Source: CBDBEU01 sp965204565 (GTDB lineage: Bacteria; Pseudomonadota; Alphaproteobacteria; Rhizobiales; TMED25). Taken from it: a DNA stretch of 53,645 nucleotides. How positions within the stretch are numbered: position 1 is the stretch's first letter; every line of letters begins with the position of its first letter. The translations under genes were made by a program, and so were the position numbers. Of the stretch, positions 37,186 through 45,644 are shown piece after piece. The stretch spans positions 1-53,645 of the forward strand of contig CBDBEU010000001.1 in assembly GCA_965204565.1 (NCBI GenBank), given 5' to 3'. The notes beneath the pieces were generated by a model. It was not told the origin of the DNA, did not search any database, and worked only from the letters and a program-made list of their open reading frames with translations.

Positions 37186-37740
37186 GTTGCGCTACGCGAT
37201 CTACTTTATGCCCGGCTCCGAACACCCACTGACGCGCGCGGCAGGGATGTGGCTCGGCCGCGATGCGTTTACCGGTGACAGAGCATGCAAGGCTCACCAG
37301 CGAGCGGTGCAGCTATGGTTTCCATGCCAACCATGGTGGTGCCATTTCGGCTGAGCCGGGGATGCGGTTACGGCGTTTGCCGGTTTTCGTGCTGGGCTGA
37401 GTACGCCGGAAATCGAAAAGCGCCGGCCTCACACACTCACCGCCACGCAGGCACCTTAAGAGAGTGGGGCTATCCTTATGTGTTCGACGGGTTCCGGTTT
37501 CACATGACACTGACCGGACCGACCGAGCCGCAAGACCGTGAGCGTATTGAGCGCGCGCTTCACTGCTGGTTCGGCCCGATTCTGGCCGATGCAGTGGCAG
37601 TCGAACAGCTCGCTCTATTCACGGAGGCGAGCGCTGGCGCACCATTTCTGGTTCACGCGGCAAGCACCACTCGGCAAGCCGGCAGACAGGCCACAGAGCC
37701 CGTAGGCTTCGTTGCGGCGATGGCTGTCATGCGCGCAGAA
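37186..37740 (+). pseudogene. DUF1045 protein, fragmented
   Basis: Three pieces in different frames, in order: LRYAIYFMPGSEHPLTRAAG near 37186, TPEIEKRRPHTLTATQAP near 37400, and GYPYVFDGFRFHMTLTGPTE with RIERALHCWFGPILADAVAV near 37470-37640. They match the DUF1045 family (2H-phosphoesterase-like, often near phosphonate genes). The HxT of FHMTL is one half of the two-His motif. The rest of the C-terminus is lost before the convergent TolC remnant. Confidence 0.75.
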
Positions 37741-37763
37741 CAACCCTGCCGCCACTCGCCGAA

Positions 37764-38446
37764 TCAGTCGAATATGGCGGTGCGCAGACCGCCGAATACG
37801 CGGCCTTGTTGTTGCCGGGACGGCTTTTGCCGCGGTGGTTCGTGGGCTTCAGCGGTGACTACCGGTTGCGGCGATTGCCCGGCAAGGGCCGCCGGATGAG
37901 TCATGCCGATTTCTGCCAGCAGACGGAAATTTGCCTCCGCCAGATCGCGTTCGGCGCTGACAGCGGCAATTTCGGCGCTTATGCGCTCGCGCTGGGCGTC
38001 GAGAATGTCTAGAATCAAGCGTTCGCCCACTTGCGCTTCCAGCTTGCCCCCCTTCAAGGCGATACGCGCAACTGTGACTTGGAGGCGGCAATGCGGCGGC
38101 GGAAAGCAGCGGTGACTCTGGCGGCAGTGACTGAACGGGCCTGGGCATGGTCGTAGTGGCGCGCCACCGATTGGGAGTTGGCCTCGCGAATGCGTGACAA
38201 CCGGCCACCGCTTTCAAACAGCGGAAATGTCAGCCTGGCAAGCAGCGATGCCTCTTCGCTGGATCCATAGCTTGCCGAATCGCCGCGCCGGTTCTCATAG
38301 CTTGCCTCAAGAGACACGGTGGGCAGCAGCGCGCCCTTCCTGACCCGCGCCTGATGATCGGCAGCCTGCGCGTCGGCGCGAGCGGCGGCGATGGATGGCA
38401 GGGTCGTTCGCATCAGCCAGCGCAATGGCCTAGGCTCAAGGCCCAT
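37764..38446 (-). pseudogene. TolC-like outer-membrane efflux protein, C-terminal fragment
   Basis: Two overlapping frames cover the last 200 codons or so. The first piece (38054-38446) has LPSIAAARADAQAADHQARV and SYENRRGDSASYGSSEEASL with RLTFPLFESGGRLSRIREAN. The second (37764-38057) has VGERLILDILDAQRERISAE and LAEANFRLLAEIG. These are the periplasmic helices of type I secretion TolC proteins. The frame changes near 38055. The 5' part is missing, cut near the start of an IS5 remnant. Confidence 0.8.
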
Positions 38447-38497
38447 TAATTTGCATTGAAGTGCGATTTCTGATTCAGGATGGCAAAGGCGTTTGCC

Positions 38498-39152
38498 ATG
38501 TCGGATCTGTTTCTGCTCTCACGCGCTCAAATGTCAAAGATCGAGCCATTCTTCCCTAGGTCCCACGGAGTTGCCCGGGGGGATGATCGTCGTGTTGTGT
38601 CAGGCATCGTCTGCGTGCTGAAGCACGGGCTGCAATGGAAGGACGCACCTGCGGCCTGCGGCCCGCACAAGACGCTCTGCAATAGCTTTCGACGCTGGAC
38701 CGAACTCCGCGTGTTCGACAAGATTTTCAGTCACCTGACTGCTTCTGACGGGCCACCCGATACGCTGATGCCCGATACGCTGATGCCCGATACGCTGATG
38801 ATTGATGCAACACACTTGAAGGCTCATCGCACCGCGTCGAGCCTTCTGAAAGGGGGTTCTTCCCCGCCACATCGGGCGCACAAAAGGCGGGCCGAACACC
38901 AGACTCCATGCCGTCTGCGATGGCGACGGACGACCCCCGGCCATGTGCCTGACGGCTGGCCAGCTGTCGGATCATATCGGTGCGAAGCTCTTGTATCCAA
39001 GTCTCTGTGATAGCGTCAAAGCTATAACGATCGCAGATAAGGGATACGATTCAGACGATGATCGCGCGGCGCTGAAAGCCGGGGGGCAGACGTCTTCATG
39101 GCCGCAATCACAATGTCAGCCACGTCATAATGGTGGCTTTAATGAGCACTGA
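38498..39152 (+). pseudogene. IS5-family transposase, frameshifted and 3'-truncated
   Basis: Starts MSDLFLLSRAQMSKIEPFFP with DAPAACGPHKTLCNSFRRW, the N-terminus of IS5 (IS427-like) transposases. The first catalytic Asp is in MIDATHLKAHRTA. The frame changes near 38860 and resumes as MCLTAGQLSDHIGAKLLYPS with the second Asp in IADKGYDSDD. It ends at 39152 before the region that would hold the catalytic Glu. A 15-bp unit is repeated three times just before the first Asp. Confidence 0.82.
38756..38800 (+). repeat. Three perfect copies of a 15-bp unit in the IS5 transposase
   Basis: CCCGATACGCTGATG occurs at 38756-38770, 38771-38785 and 38786-38800. It encodes PDTLM three times, just before IDATH. 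Relatives have one copy (PDTLMIDATH), so this is an in-frame expansion. Confidence 0.95.
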
Positions 39153-39429
39153 GCCTAGGGTCTTGTGACCTCGGCGGCGCATATGCCGCGCGCGCTTGGT
39201 GTATTCGACCGACATCCCCCAATTAGAACGCCATTTCGATCATGCTGCCGCTGTTTTGCGTACGGATCAAGCCTCTCGGGAGGGCCGTGTCGTGGTTCGG
39301 GCATCCGGTTCGTGAACCGGGCGCGATTTATGGCCGCTGCAACGCGCTTGAACCGGAAGTCGGTCTGACCGGCACCAGTCGGGTCAGACCCGTCGAGCCG
39401 CTTTCCCCCGGGTTTGATCGCCGACAACG

Positions 39430-40770
39430 TCATGCCGGTAGCGCTGCCCGGTAGCGGTGGCGCACGGAGCCGTTGGATGGCCGTAAGGATGCGGGTGAAC
39501 AGAGCGCCGCCGACAGCCGCCTCGGCCGGTTGGAACGTGACGGCTCGGGCGTGGCGGACGACCCGCGCTCCGATCCTGATGAGGCGGGGCCGCAGGCCGG
39601 TCGGCCGTCTCCTCCGGCAGATCGGCGCCCTGCAGCAAGACACCGGGATTGCGCAGGCCAATGCATGAAGCTGAAGCCGCACCTCGTTCCGCGCATGCCC
39701 TTGCAGGAAAGACGCGTCCGATTGATCGCCTGCCTGCCTTCTTCGATATGCTGTTCGGCGGTGCCGCGCTGGTTGTAGAACCGAATGATCCGGTCCGGCT
39801 CCATCGGCGGGTTGGTGACGACCCGCCGTGGTTTGTCCCGTGACGCGGCCTGATACGCGAAGTCGCCGCAGATGCCCCGCACATGGGTCGGCGGGCGATC
39901 CGCGGGGCGCTTGAGCACAGGCGCAATCCTGCTTTCCGGAACAGCAGTCTTCCCAGGCCGGACGGCGTAGGAACAGCCTTCCGCCTCCGGCGTCTTGTAG
40001 AGCTCCGGGACGGCAAGAGCGGCATCGGCCCGGAAGAGCCGCATCAGCTCACGATCCGCATATCGCGCCAACACCGGCTTGAGCACATTTTCCCGGCCGT
40101 CGGCGCTGTGAACATTGCCGAGGCGCAATGAACGGCGTTCGAAGCAGCCAAACCGGTTAAGGACGAACAAGGGGTGACGGCACATGCAGCCGAAATGCCC
40201 GTTCCAGGCGGTGCCTTCCTGCGCGCCGTGGGGCGGGCCGACCGAACCGTCCATGTCCGGTGTGATCCATTCGGGCGCCATCGCGGCGTGAGCCCGATCA
40301 ATCCCCCGATCAATCCATTGACCGGATACGTCCGCCGGCGCACCGCGATTGTCGGTGGCCGCCGACACCCCGGTCTCGAACCGACCCATCCGGCCGGCAG
40401 ACGCAGCCTCGGCATCAACACCACGTCCTCCAACCACCTGCCGCATCACCGGATCGAGCGCCGGACGGTCCGCGTCATTCACATCATCATATCCGGCCGA
40501 TCGCCCGAAGACCGGCTGCCGCAAAAGCCCGACCACGGAATGCAGACGGTTGTGGACGCTTCGCGGATCTCCGAGAGGACCGCCGGCAATATCGTGCAAT
40601 CCCGGGGTCTCGTCCAACTCCCGGAACGGCAACGGGCCACCGTCGGAACCGATCTTCGAGCCATGGCATTCCAGCCGCACCCGCCAACCGCCCCCGACTG
40701 TCGAAACCGCGCCTGATATCACCCGTTTCGCCTGCACCCTGCGGGTGATCCGCACCCTACAGCCCACACA
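39430..40770 (-). pseudogene. IS1380-family transposase, copy B, frameshifted
   Basis: The main frame shows VRLECHGSKIGSDGGPLPFR, GYDDVNDADRPALDPVMRQ, SGQWIDRG and RFYNQRGTAEQHIEEGRQAI followed by NRTRLSCKGMRG, all typical of IS1380. The frame then shifts near 39680; the C-terminus (RLQLHALACAIPVSCCRA, GARVVRHARAVTFQPAEAAV) is in another frame and fades out near 39440. An extra stretch with RAHAAMAPEWITPDMDGSVG sits in the middle compared with copy A. Terminal repeats were not identified. Confidence 0.8.
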
Positions 40771-41023
40771 ACATGCTGAAATATGACATGTTACCGGCTG
40801 TCGGAGGCGCGAAAACGTCACGTTACTTGGGGAACGTGGGATTAAAGCAAATCCGGCCCGCACCTCGCAATTCCTCAAGTCGATCTGGATCGCAATGGGG
40901 TGTCAAAAGATGGCCGGTTCGCTAAATATCTGACATCCATGGCAATGGAGGCTATTTATCGCCAAAAGGTCAATTTCTGGCAGCTCCGCCAGTTGGCTGA
41001 GATTACGTATCAAGAGGATGATC

Positions 41024-41794
41024 ATGTCAGAACAGGGACGGCTTGCAGGGGCGGTGGCGCTGGTTACTGCCGGTGGACAGGGAATCGGCGAGGCAGTGTC
41101 CAAGACCTATGCGCACGAGGGTGCGACGGTGGCGGTGGTCGATATCAACGAACAGGAAGCTAACCGCGTTGCCGGGGAAATCGAGGCTGCGGGCGGCAAG
41201 GCCTTCGCACTAACCGTCGATGTGACCGATTCAGCGAAGGTCAATGCTATGGTCGACACAGTGGTGGAGCGCGGCGGCACGGTTGATATCCTGCTTAACG
41301 GCGCCGGCGGTTTTCATCGCTTTTCGCCGATTACGGAAGTTTCCGATGAGGAGTGGAACGCTGTCATTACAGTCAATCTGACAACGGCTTTTTACTGCGC
41401 GCGCGCTTGCTCCAAGGTTATGATGGACAATAACCACGGCCGCATCATTTCAATTTCATCGGGCGCTGGCATTTCACCAAACCCGCATGCGCCGTCTTAT
41501 GTGCCCTATGGCGCGGGCAAAGCGGGGTTGCTTGGCATGACAAGGCTGCTCGCCCGTGACCTTGGACCTTATGGCATTACAGTGAATGCGATCGCGCCGG
41601 GAACGGCGCTGACGCCGCGGGTCAAGAAAGTGCGTGATGAGGAGAGCCTCAAACGCATTGCTGAGCGCAATCCGATGCGCCATCTGATCGACCCGCAAGA
41701 TGTTGCAGAGGCAGCACTTTATCTGGCATCTGAGGATGGTCGTTATGTCACCGGCGTCACTTTGCCGGTGAATGCTGGTAATCTGATCTTCTAG
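41024..41794 (+). CDS. Short-chain dehydrogenase/reductase
   Basis: 256 aa classical SDR oxidoreductase. Motifs: cofactor-binding TAGGQGIGEA, DILLNGAGG (the NNAG variant), catalytic Ser in IISISSGAG and YGAGK for the Tyr/Lys pair. The segment PVNAGNLIF closes the family C-terminus. I chose the ATG at 41024 over that at 41018 because AGAGG at 41013-41017 is then 6 bases away. The substrate is unknown. It lies 60 bases upstream of panB on the same strand, so a shared transcript is possible. Confidence 0.9.
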   Translation: MSEQGRLAGAVALVTAGGQGIGEAVSKTYAHEGATVAVVDINEQEANRVAGEIEAAGGKAFALTVDVTDSAKVNAMVDTVVERGGTVDILLNGAGGFHRFSPITEVSDEEWNAVITVNLTTAFYCARACSKVMMDNNHGRIISISSGAGISPNPHAPSYVPYGAGKAGLLGMTRLLARDLGPYGITVNAIAPGTALTPRVKKVRDEESLKRIAERNPMRHLIDPQDVAEAALYLASEDGRYVTGVTLPVNAGNLIF

Positions 41795-41855
41795 AGTGTG
41801 GCGCTTGTATCGGCGTCATGCTTGACGTGTGATTTTTCAAAGTTCTGGGACGTGC

Positions 41856-42680
41856 ATGGCTGAAAAACAGTTCAGCGGTGGGAGCAAGTCCATCACCATC
41901 TCCACCCTGCAGAAGATGGCGCGGGAGGGCGAGAAAATCGCCAGCCTAACTGCCTATGACGCAAGTTTTGCAGCTCTGGTCGATGAAGCCGGCACCGACT
42001 TTGTGCTCGTCGGCGACTCACTTGGCATGGTGGTGCAGGGTCTTCGCACGACAGTGCCGGTCACTGTTGATGATATCGTCTATCACTCGGCCATGGTGGC
42101 ACGTGGACTAAACCGTGCATTCCTGATCGCCGATATGCCGTTTTTGAGTTTTGCAACACCGGAACAGGCACTCACAAATGCGGCACGGCTGATGCAGGAA
42201 GGTGGTGCGCAAATGGTGAAGCTTGAAGCTCAACACGGTCAGGCGGACATAGTCGAGCGATTGGTTCTGTCGGATGTTCCTGTGTGTGCGCATTTGGGTT
42301 TACGCCCGCAAACGGTGCATAAAATGGGTGGCTACCGCGTGCATGGAAAAGGTGAAGATGCATCCGACCAATTGTTGAAAGAGGCGCTCAGGTTTCAGGA
42401 TGCTGGAGCCGATATGTTGCTGCTTGAGTGTGTGTCATCGGCGGCTGCGGCGCGAGTCACTGCTGCGGTGGAGGTTCCGGTGATTGGTATTGGAGCGGGG
42501 CCTGATGTCCATGGGCAGATCTTGGTGCTCTACGATGTGATCGGTGTGACGCCCGGCAAATTGCCGCGATTTGCGATGAATTTCGCCGAGCCTGGACGTG
42601 CACCGGGTGACGCCGTGCGTGCCTATGTGGACGCAGTGCGTGATGGCTCCTACCCGACGGCGGAACACTGCTTTACCTAA
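41856..42680 (+). CDS. panB: 3-methyl-2-oxobutanoate hydroxymethyltransferase (PanB)
   Basis: First committed enzyme of pantothenate synthesis; it transfers a hydroxymethyl group from methylene-THF to ketoisovalerate to give ketopantoate. 274 aa from the ATG at 41856. Motifs: SLTAYDASFAALVDEAGTDF, VGDSLGMVVQG, MVKLEAQHG, CAHLGLRPQTVHKMGGYRV and GIGAGPDVHGQILVLYD. It is followed by panC 28 bases later. The frame is intact. Confidence 0.97.
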   Translation: MAEKQFSGGSKSITISTLQKMAREGEKIASLTAYDASFAALVDEAGTDFVLVGDSLGMVVQGLRTTVPVTVDDIVYHSAMVARGLNRAFLIADMPFLSFATPEQALTNAARLMQEGGAQMVKLEAQHGQADIVERLVLSDVPVCAHLGLRPQTVHKMGGYRVHGKGEDASDQLLKEALRFQDAGADMLLLECVSSAAAARVTAAVEVPVIGIGAGPDVHGQILVLYDVIGVTPGKLPRFAMNFAEPGRAPGDAVRAYVDAVRDGSYPTAEHCFT

Positions 42681-42708
42681 TGGGCTGGATCTGTTGAGGC
42701 AAAGCCCT

Positions 42709-43569
42709 TTGAAGATTGCAAAGACCGCAAAAGAGCTCGGAGAAATCGTGGATGGTTGGCGCAAGCAGGCCGAAACGGTTGGGTTTGTGCCGACCATGGG
42801 CAATTTGCATGCGGGTCATATGCGGTTCGTCGGTGCACTTCGCAGTGCGGGGGCTACGCGCATCGTGTCCAGCATTTTCGTCAATCCGACTCAGTTTGGT
42901 CCGAACGAGGATTTTGCGACTTATCCGCGCACTTTCGATGATGATTGTAGGCGCCTTGAGGCCGCGAATGTGGACCTATTATTCGCGCCGGACGTTGGGG
43001 AAATCTATCCTGAAAGCGGCAGGCCAACAGTTGAAATCAATATTGCCGGGCTGTCCTCGGAGCTTTGCGGCGCCTTTCGCCCGGGGCATTTCGTGGGCGT
43101 TCTGACGGTGGTTGCCAAGCTGTTGAATCTCACACGACCGCATCTGGCTGCCTTTGGTGAAAAGGACTACCAGCAGTTGGTGATGATCACGTGGATGGTC
43201 GAGAGCCTGTGTTTTCCAGTTCAGATCGTACCTGTCGCGACGGTGCGTGAAGAGGATGGCTTGGCGCTCTCTTCGCGCAATCAATACCTCTCACAGCAAG
43301 AGCGGGGGATTGCGCCCAAGCTGCGTCAGGTGCTGCTTGAAGCGGGGCAGATGCTCGAAAGTGGTGAGGCAATTGCCGATATTGAGCGCGCTGGTGCGGA
43401 TAAGCTGGCAAAAAGAAGTTTTACAGTAGATTATTTTTCTGTTCGTGCAGCCGATGATCTGTCGGTTGTCGATCATCCGCACGGTGAACTTGTGGTGCTC
43501 TCGGCGGTGCGGCTTGGCAAAACGCGGTTGATTGACAATTTGCGTGTCACACTTGGCGTGAAGCAATAA
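42709..43569 (+). CDS. panC: Pantothenate synthetase (PanC)
   Basis: Joins pantoate and beta-alanine to pantothenate with ATP cleavage. Likely TTG start at 42709 (MKIAKTAKELGEIVDG) behind a GAGG at 42696-42699; other in-frame TTG/CTG codons lie just upstream. About 286 aa. Motifs: PTMGNLHAGHMRFV with the HxGH nucleotide-binding site, SIFVNPTQFGPNEDF, GEKDYQQLVMI and LALSSRNQYLS. Forms an operon with panB. The frame is intact. Confidence 0.96.
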   Translation: MKIAKTAKELGEIVDGWRKQAETVGFVPTMGNLHAGHMRFVGALRSAGATRIVSSIFVNPTQFGPNEDFATYPRTFDDDCRRLEAANVDLLFAPDVGEIYPESGRPTVEINIAGLSSELCGAFRPGHFVGVLTVVAKLLNLTRPHLAAFGEKDYQQLVMITWMVESLCFPVQIVPVATVREEDGLALSSRNQYLSQQERGIAPKLRQVLLEAGQMLESGEAIADIERAGADKLAKRSFTVDYFSVRAADDLSVVDHPHGELVVLSAVRLGKTRLIDNLRVTLGVKQ

Positions 43570-43651
43570 GACAATCAGGGTCCGGCCCCGATAATTGTCT
43601 TCCCGATTTGATCTGAGGATGGTTTATTGCCTCCGATGAGGAGGTAACGAG

Positions 43652-43830
43652 ATGTATGATTTCTCCCGGTTTTCCGATTCTCAGCGGGCCCGGATCGCGC
43701 CGCTTCTGCCGACCGATGCGCGCGGCGAGAAGCGTGTTGATGATCGTCCTGTGCCGAGCGGGACCGTCCATGCTCTGCGCTGTGGCGGTCGCCGGGCCGA
43801 AGAAGACGCTCTTCAACCGCTTCGTCAACT
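43652..43830 (+). pseudogene. IS5-family transposase, N-terminal part
   Basis: Reads MYDFSRFSDSQRARIAPLLP and HALRCGGR, the N-terminal region of IS5-group transposases, then PKKTLFNRFV in another frame. At least one frameshift and a short deletion occurred before the break at the AT-rich insert. No ATP or catalytic residues are on this part. Confidence 0.82.
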
Positions 43831-43852
43831 ATAAAGAGAGACTTAAAAAAAA

Positions 43853-44917
43853 ATGAAACTATTAAAATCACCTCATGGTTTACTATCACTATTGTTAATA
43901 ATGTTAATGAGTTTTTTCTCTATTGATGCGTATTCTATAGCTGGAGGAATAAGATATAATGGAACAAAAAATGGTGAAAACTGTGGGATGAAATCTTCAA
44001 ATGGTTCAGCCTCTGAGCTGAATGAAATCAACTGCATGTTAAACCCTGAAAGCTGTCTTCATAACGCTGCTTGGTATGAGGATCGGGACAATTCAATGTC
44101 CCCTGTTTCTACTAAAGAGGGAGTTGGGGCTGCCATGGCTACCTTTTGGACTTTGAATAGCTTTTCTCAAGGAATTCAAGTTTGTCCTGGGGTTTATTTA
44201 GCTACAGCTCATGGAGTTTTAGATAGTCCACTAAAAGCGAGAAAAGAAAATCGCTCCTTAAGAGAGCCTGTTCGAAACTCAGTTACAGTTGCTGCTTACC
44301 CTATAAATCCAAAGAATGTGACAGACGCCAGTCAAAGTAACTCTCAGTTTGTGTCTCCTAGAATAAATAATCCTTCTGCCTGGAATGAGCCCCCTACAGA
44401 TTATGTTTTTGTAAAAGTAGATAAAGCTCTTAGGCCAAATAATTTTGTAATACCAGTAAGAAGTTCAAATCAAAGAATAGTGAATGCTTCAAGAAGCGGT
44501 GAAATAGATGTTCATCTTTATAGGCCACAAACTAGATTTAATACTGATTCAAGTGGAACTCCTGATTTTAATCCACAAACATTAAGCCAGCAAACTCCTA
44601 ATGACATTGCAGACCTTTATCAATCCCCATTGAGAGTTAATGAGCCGTGTGAGCTATTAGACATTTATTGGAGTTTTGGGAGTTCTATTAGAAGTTACTG
44701 TCCCGTAGAAGGTGGCGTTTCTGGTAGTCCCAACATTGCGACAATTAATGGTGAAGACTATTTGGTAGGTTTGCAAACTAAAGGAGATAACCGCACCTAT
44801 AGCAAAAGCTCAAAAGACAATTCTAATAATTCATTTGTTGTTTCTTCTAAGTTCTGTAATGACTATAAATCAGTCTGTGGCCAACCCTGTGCTGAGTTAG
44901 ATGAAGTGTTACAATAA
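43853..44917 (+). CDS. Secreted trypsin-like serine protease (AT-rich cargo)
   Basis: 354 aa. A signal peptide (LLSLLLIMLMSFFSIDAYS) is followed by a chymotrypsin-fold protease domain. The triad can be placed as His in YLATAHGVLD, Asp in PPTDYVFVKVD and Ser in EGGVSGSPN. Several Cys (for example CPGVYLATAHG and YCPVEGG) suggest disulfides in the envelope or outside. Base composition is strongly AT-rich and codon choice (many AGA, TTA, ATA) differs from every other gene here. It starts 9-10 bases after an AGAGAG site. The gene sits inside an IS5 transposase gene. The nearest relatives and the target are unknown to me; the origin from a low-GC donor is inference. Confidence 0.85.
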   Translation: MKLLKSPHGLLSLLLIMLMSFFSIDAYSIAGGIRYNGTKNGENCGMKSSNGSASELNEINCMLNPESCLHNAAWYEDRDNSMSPVSTKEGVGAAMATFWTLNSFSQGIQVCPGVYLATAHGVLDSPLKARKENRSLREPVRNSVTVAAYPINPKNVTDASQSNSQFVSPRINNPSAWNEPPTDYVFVKVDKALRPNNFVIPVRSSNQRIVNASRSGEIDVHLYRPQTRFNTDSSGTPDFNPQTLSQQTPNDIADLYQSPLRVNEPCELLDIYWSFGSSIRSYCPVEGGVSGSPNIATINGEDYLVGLQTKGDNRTYSKSSKDNSNNSFVVSSKFCNDYKSVCGQPCAELDEVLQ

Positions 44918-44956
44918 AAGATTAATGAAATCTCACTTTGATACAATTTACTAACT

Positions 44957-45534
44957 CTGGAACGAGCGCGGTATATGGGAAGGTATCTTCAGCGCTTCGG
45001 CAGGCGCCGAGGATACGCCTGACCGGCTGTTCATCGACATCCCGCATCAAGGTTCATCGCTGCGCCGGCGGCGGAAAAGGGGCCACTGGCCCCCATGCCC
45101 CCCCATGGTATCGGCCGCACCAAAGGCGGACGCAACACCGGGCTCCACGCCGTCCGCGACCACAAGGGCCGCCCCGTGTTTTTGTCAATTGCGTCCTGCT
45201 CCCGACGCCCGGCAACGTGCATGATTGCAAGGTCGCACAGCGCTGCATCGAGACCATGCCGCCATCCGCCGAACCTGTCGCCGGCAAGGGCCGTGACGGC
45301 CGGGAACTGCGCGAATGGCTTGAAGAGCGCGGGACCGGGCCCGTCATCCCGCCGCGAAAGAACCGCAGGATCCGATATCACCACGATCGGGCCATCTACA
45401 GGGAGAGAGATATCATCGAACGCATGTTCCGCCGCCTCAAAGACCGGCGGCGCATCGCAACGCGCTTCGAGCGCAACATTAAAAACGTCATGGCAGCTAT
45501 CGCGCTCGCCGCAGCCATCATCTCGTGGCTATAA
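44957..45534 (+). pseudogene. IS5-family transposase, C-terminal part
   Basis: Resumes with WNERGIWEGIFSA and DTPDRLFID, then SRIKVHRCAGGGKGATGPHA and, after frame changes, GNVHDCKVAQRCIETMPPS, ELREWLEERGTGPVIPP and IIERMFRRLKDRRRIATRFE, ending ALAAAIISWL. The second catalytic Asp region is replaced by VAGKGRDGRE where relatives have VADKGYDS. Frame changes occur near 45050 and 45175. With the N-terminal part it accounts for one transposase. Confidence 0.85.
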
Positions 45535-45644
45535 TGAGTCCAGACGCTAGGGCATTTGCAGATTTACCCCGACTGTTCATCCCCACCGGGGTCTATATAA
45601 GTGTGGCATGATGGCGTGGTGGTTGCCGCTCGGGGAACTTTGGC

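Larger units (their letters stand above)
43577..45550 (+). mobile_element. IS5-like element split by an AT-rich protease-bearing insert
   Basis: Left-end AGGGTCCGGCCCC near 43577 and right-end (minus strand) AGCGTCTGGACTC near 45550 look like imperfect terminal inverted repeats. The transposase reading begins at 43652, is interrupted after FNRFV at 43830 and resumes with WNERGIWEGIF at about 44957. Without the 1126-bp insert the element would be about 850 bp, the normal size for this IS5 subgroup. AACT occurs at both insert borders (43827-43830 and 44953-44956). Confidence 0.75.

Noticed and set aside
43853..44917. The AT-rich gene as contamination or a vector fragment
   Set aside because: Both borders join matching halves of the same transposase, so a real insertion is more economical. 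Read support was not available, so this stays open.
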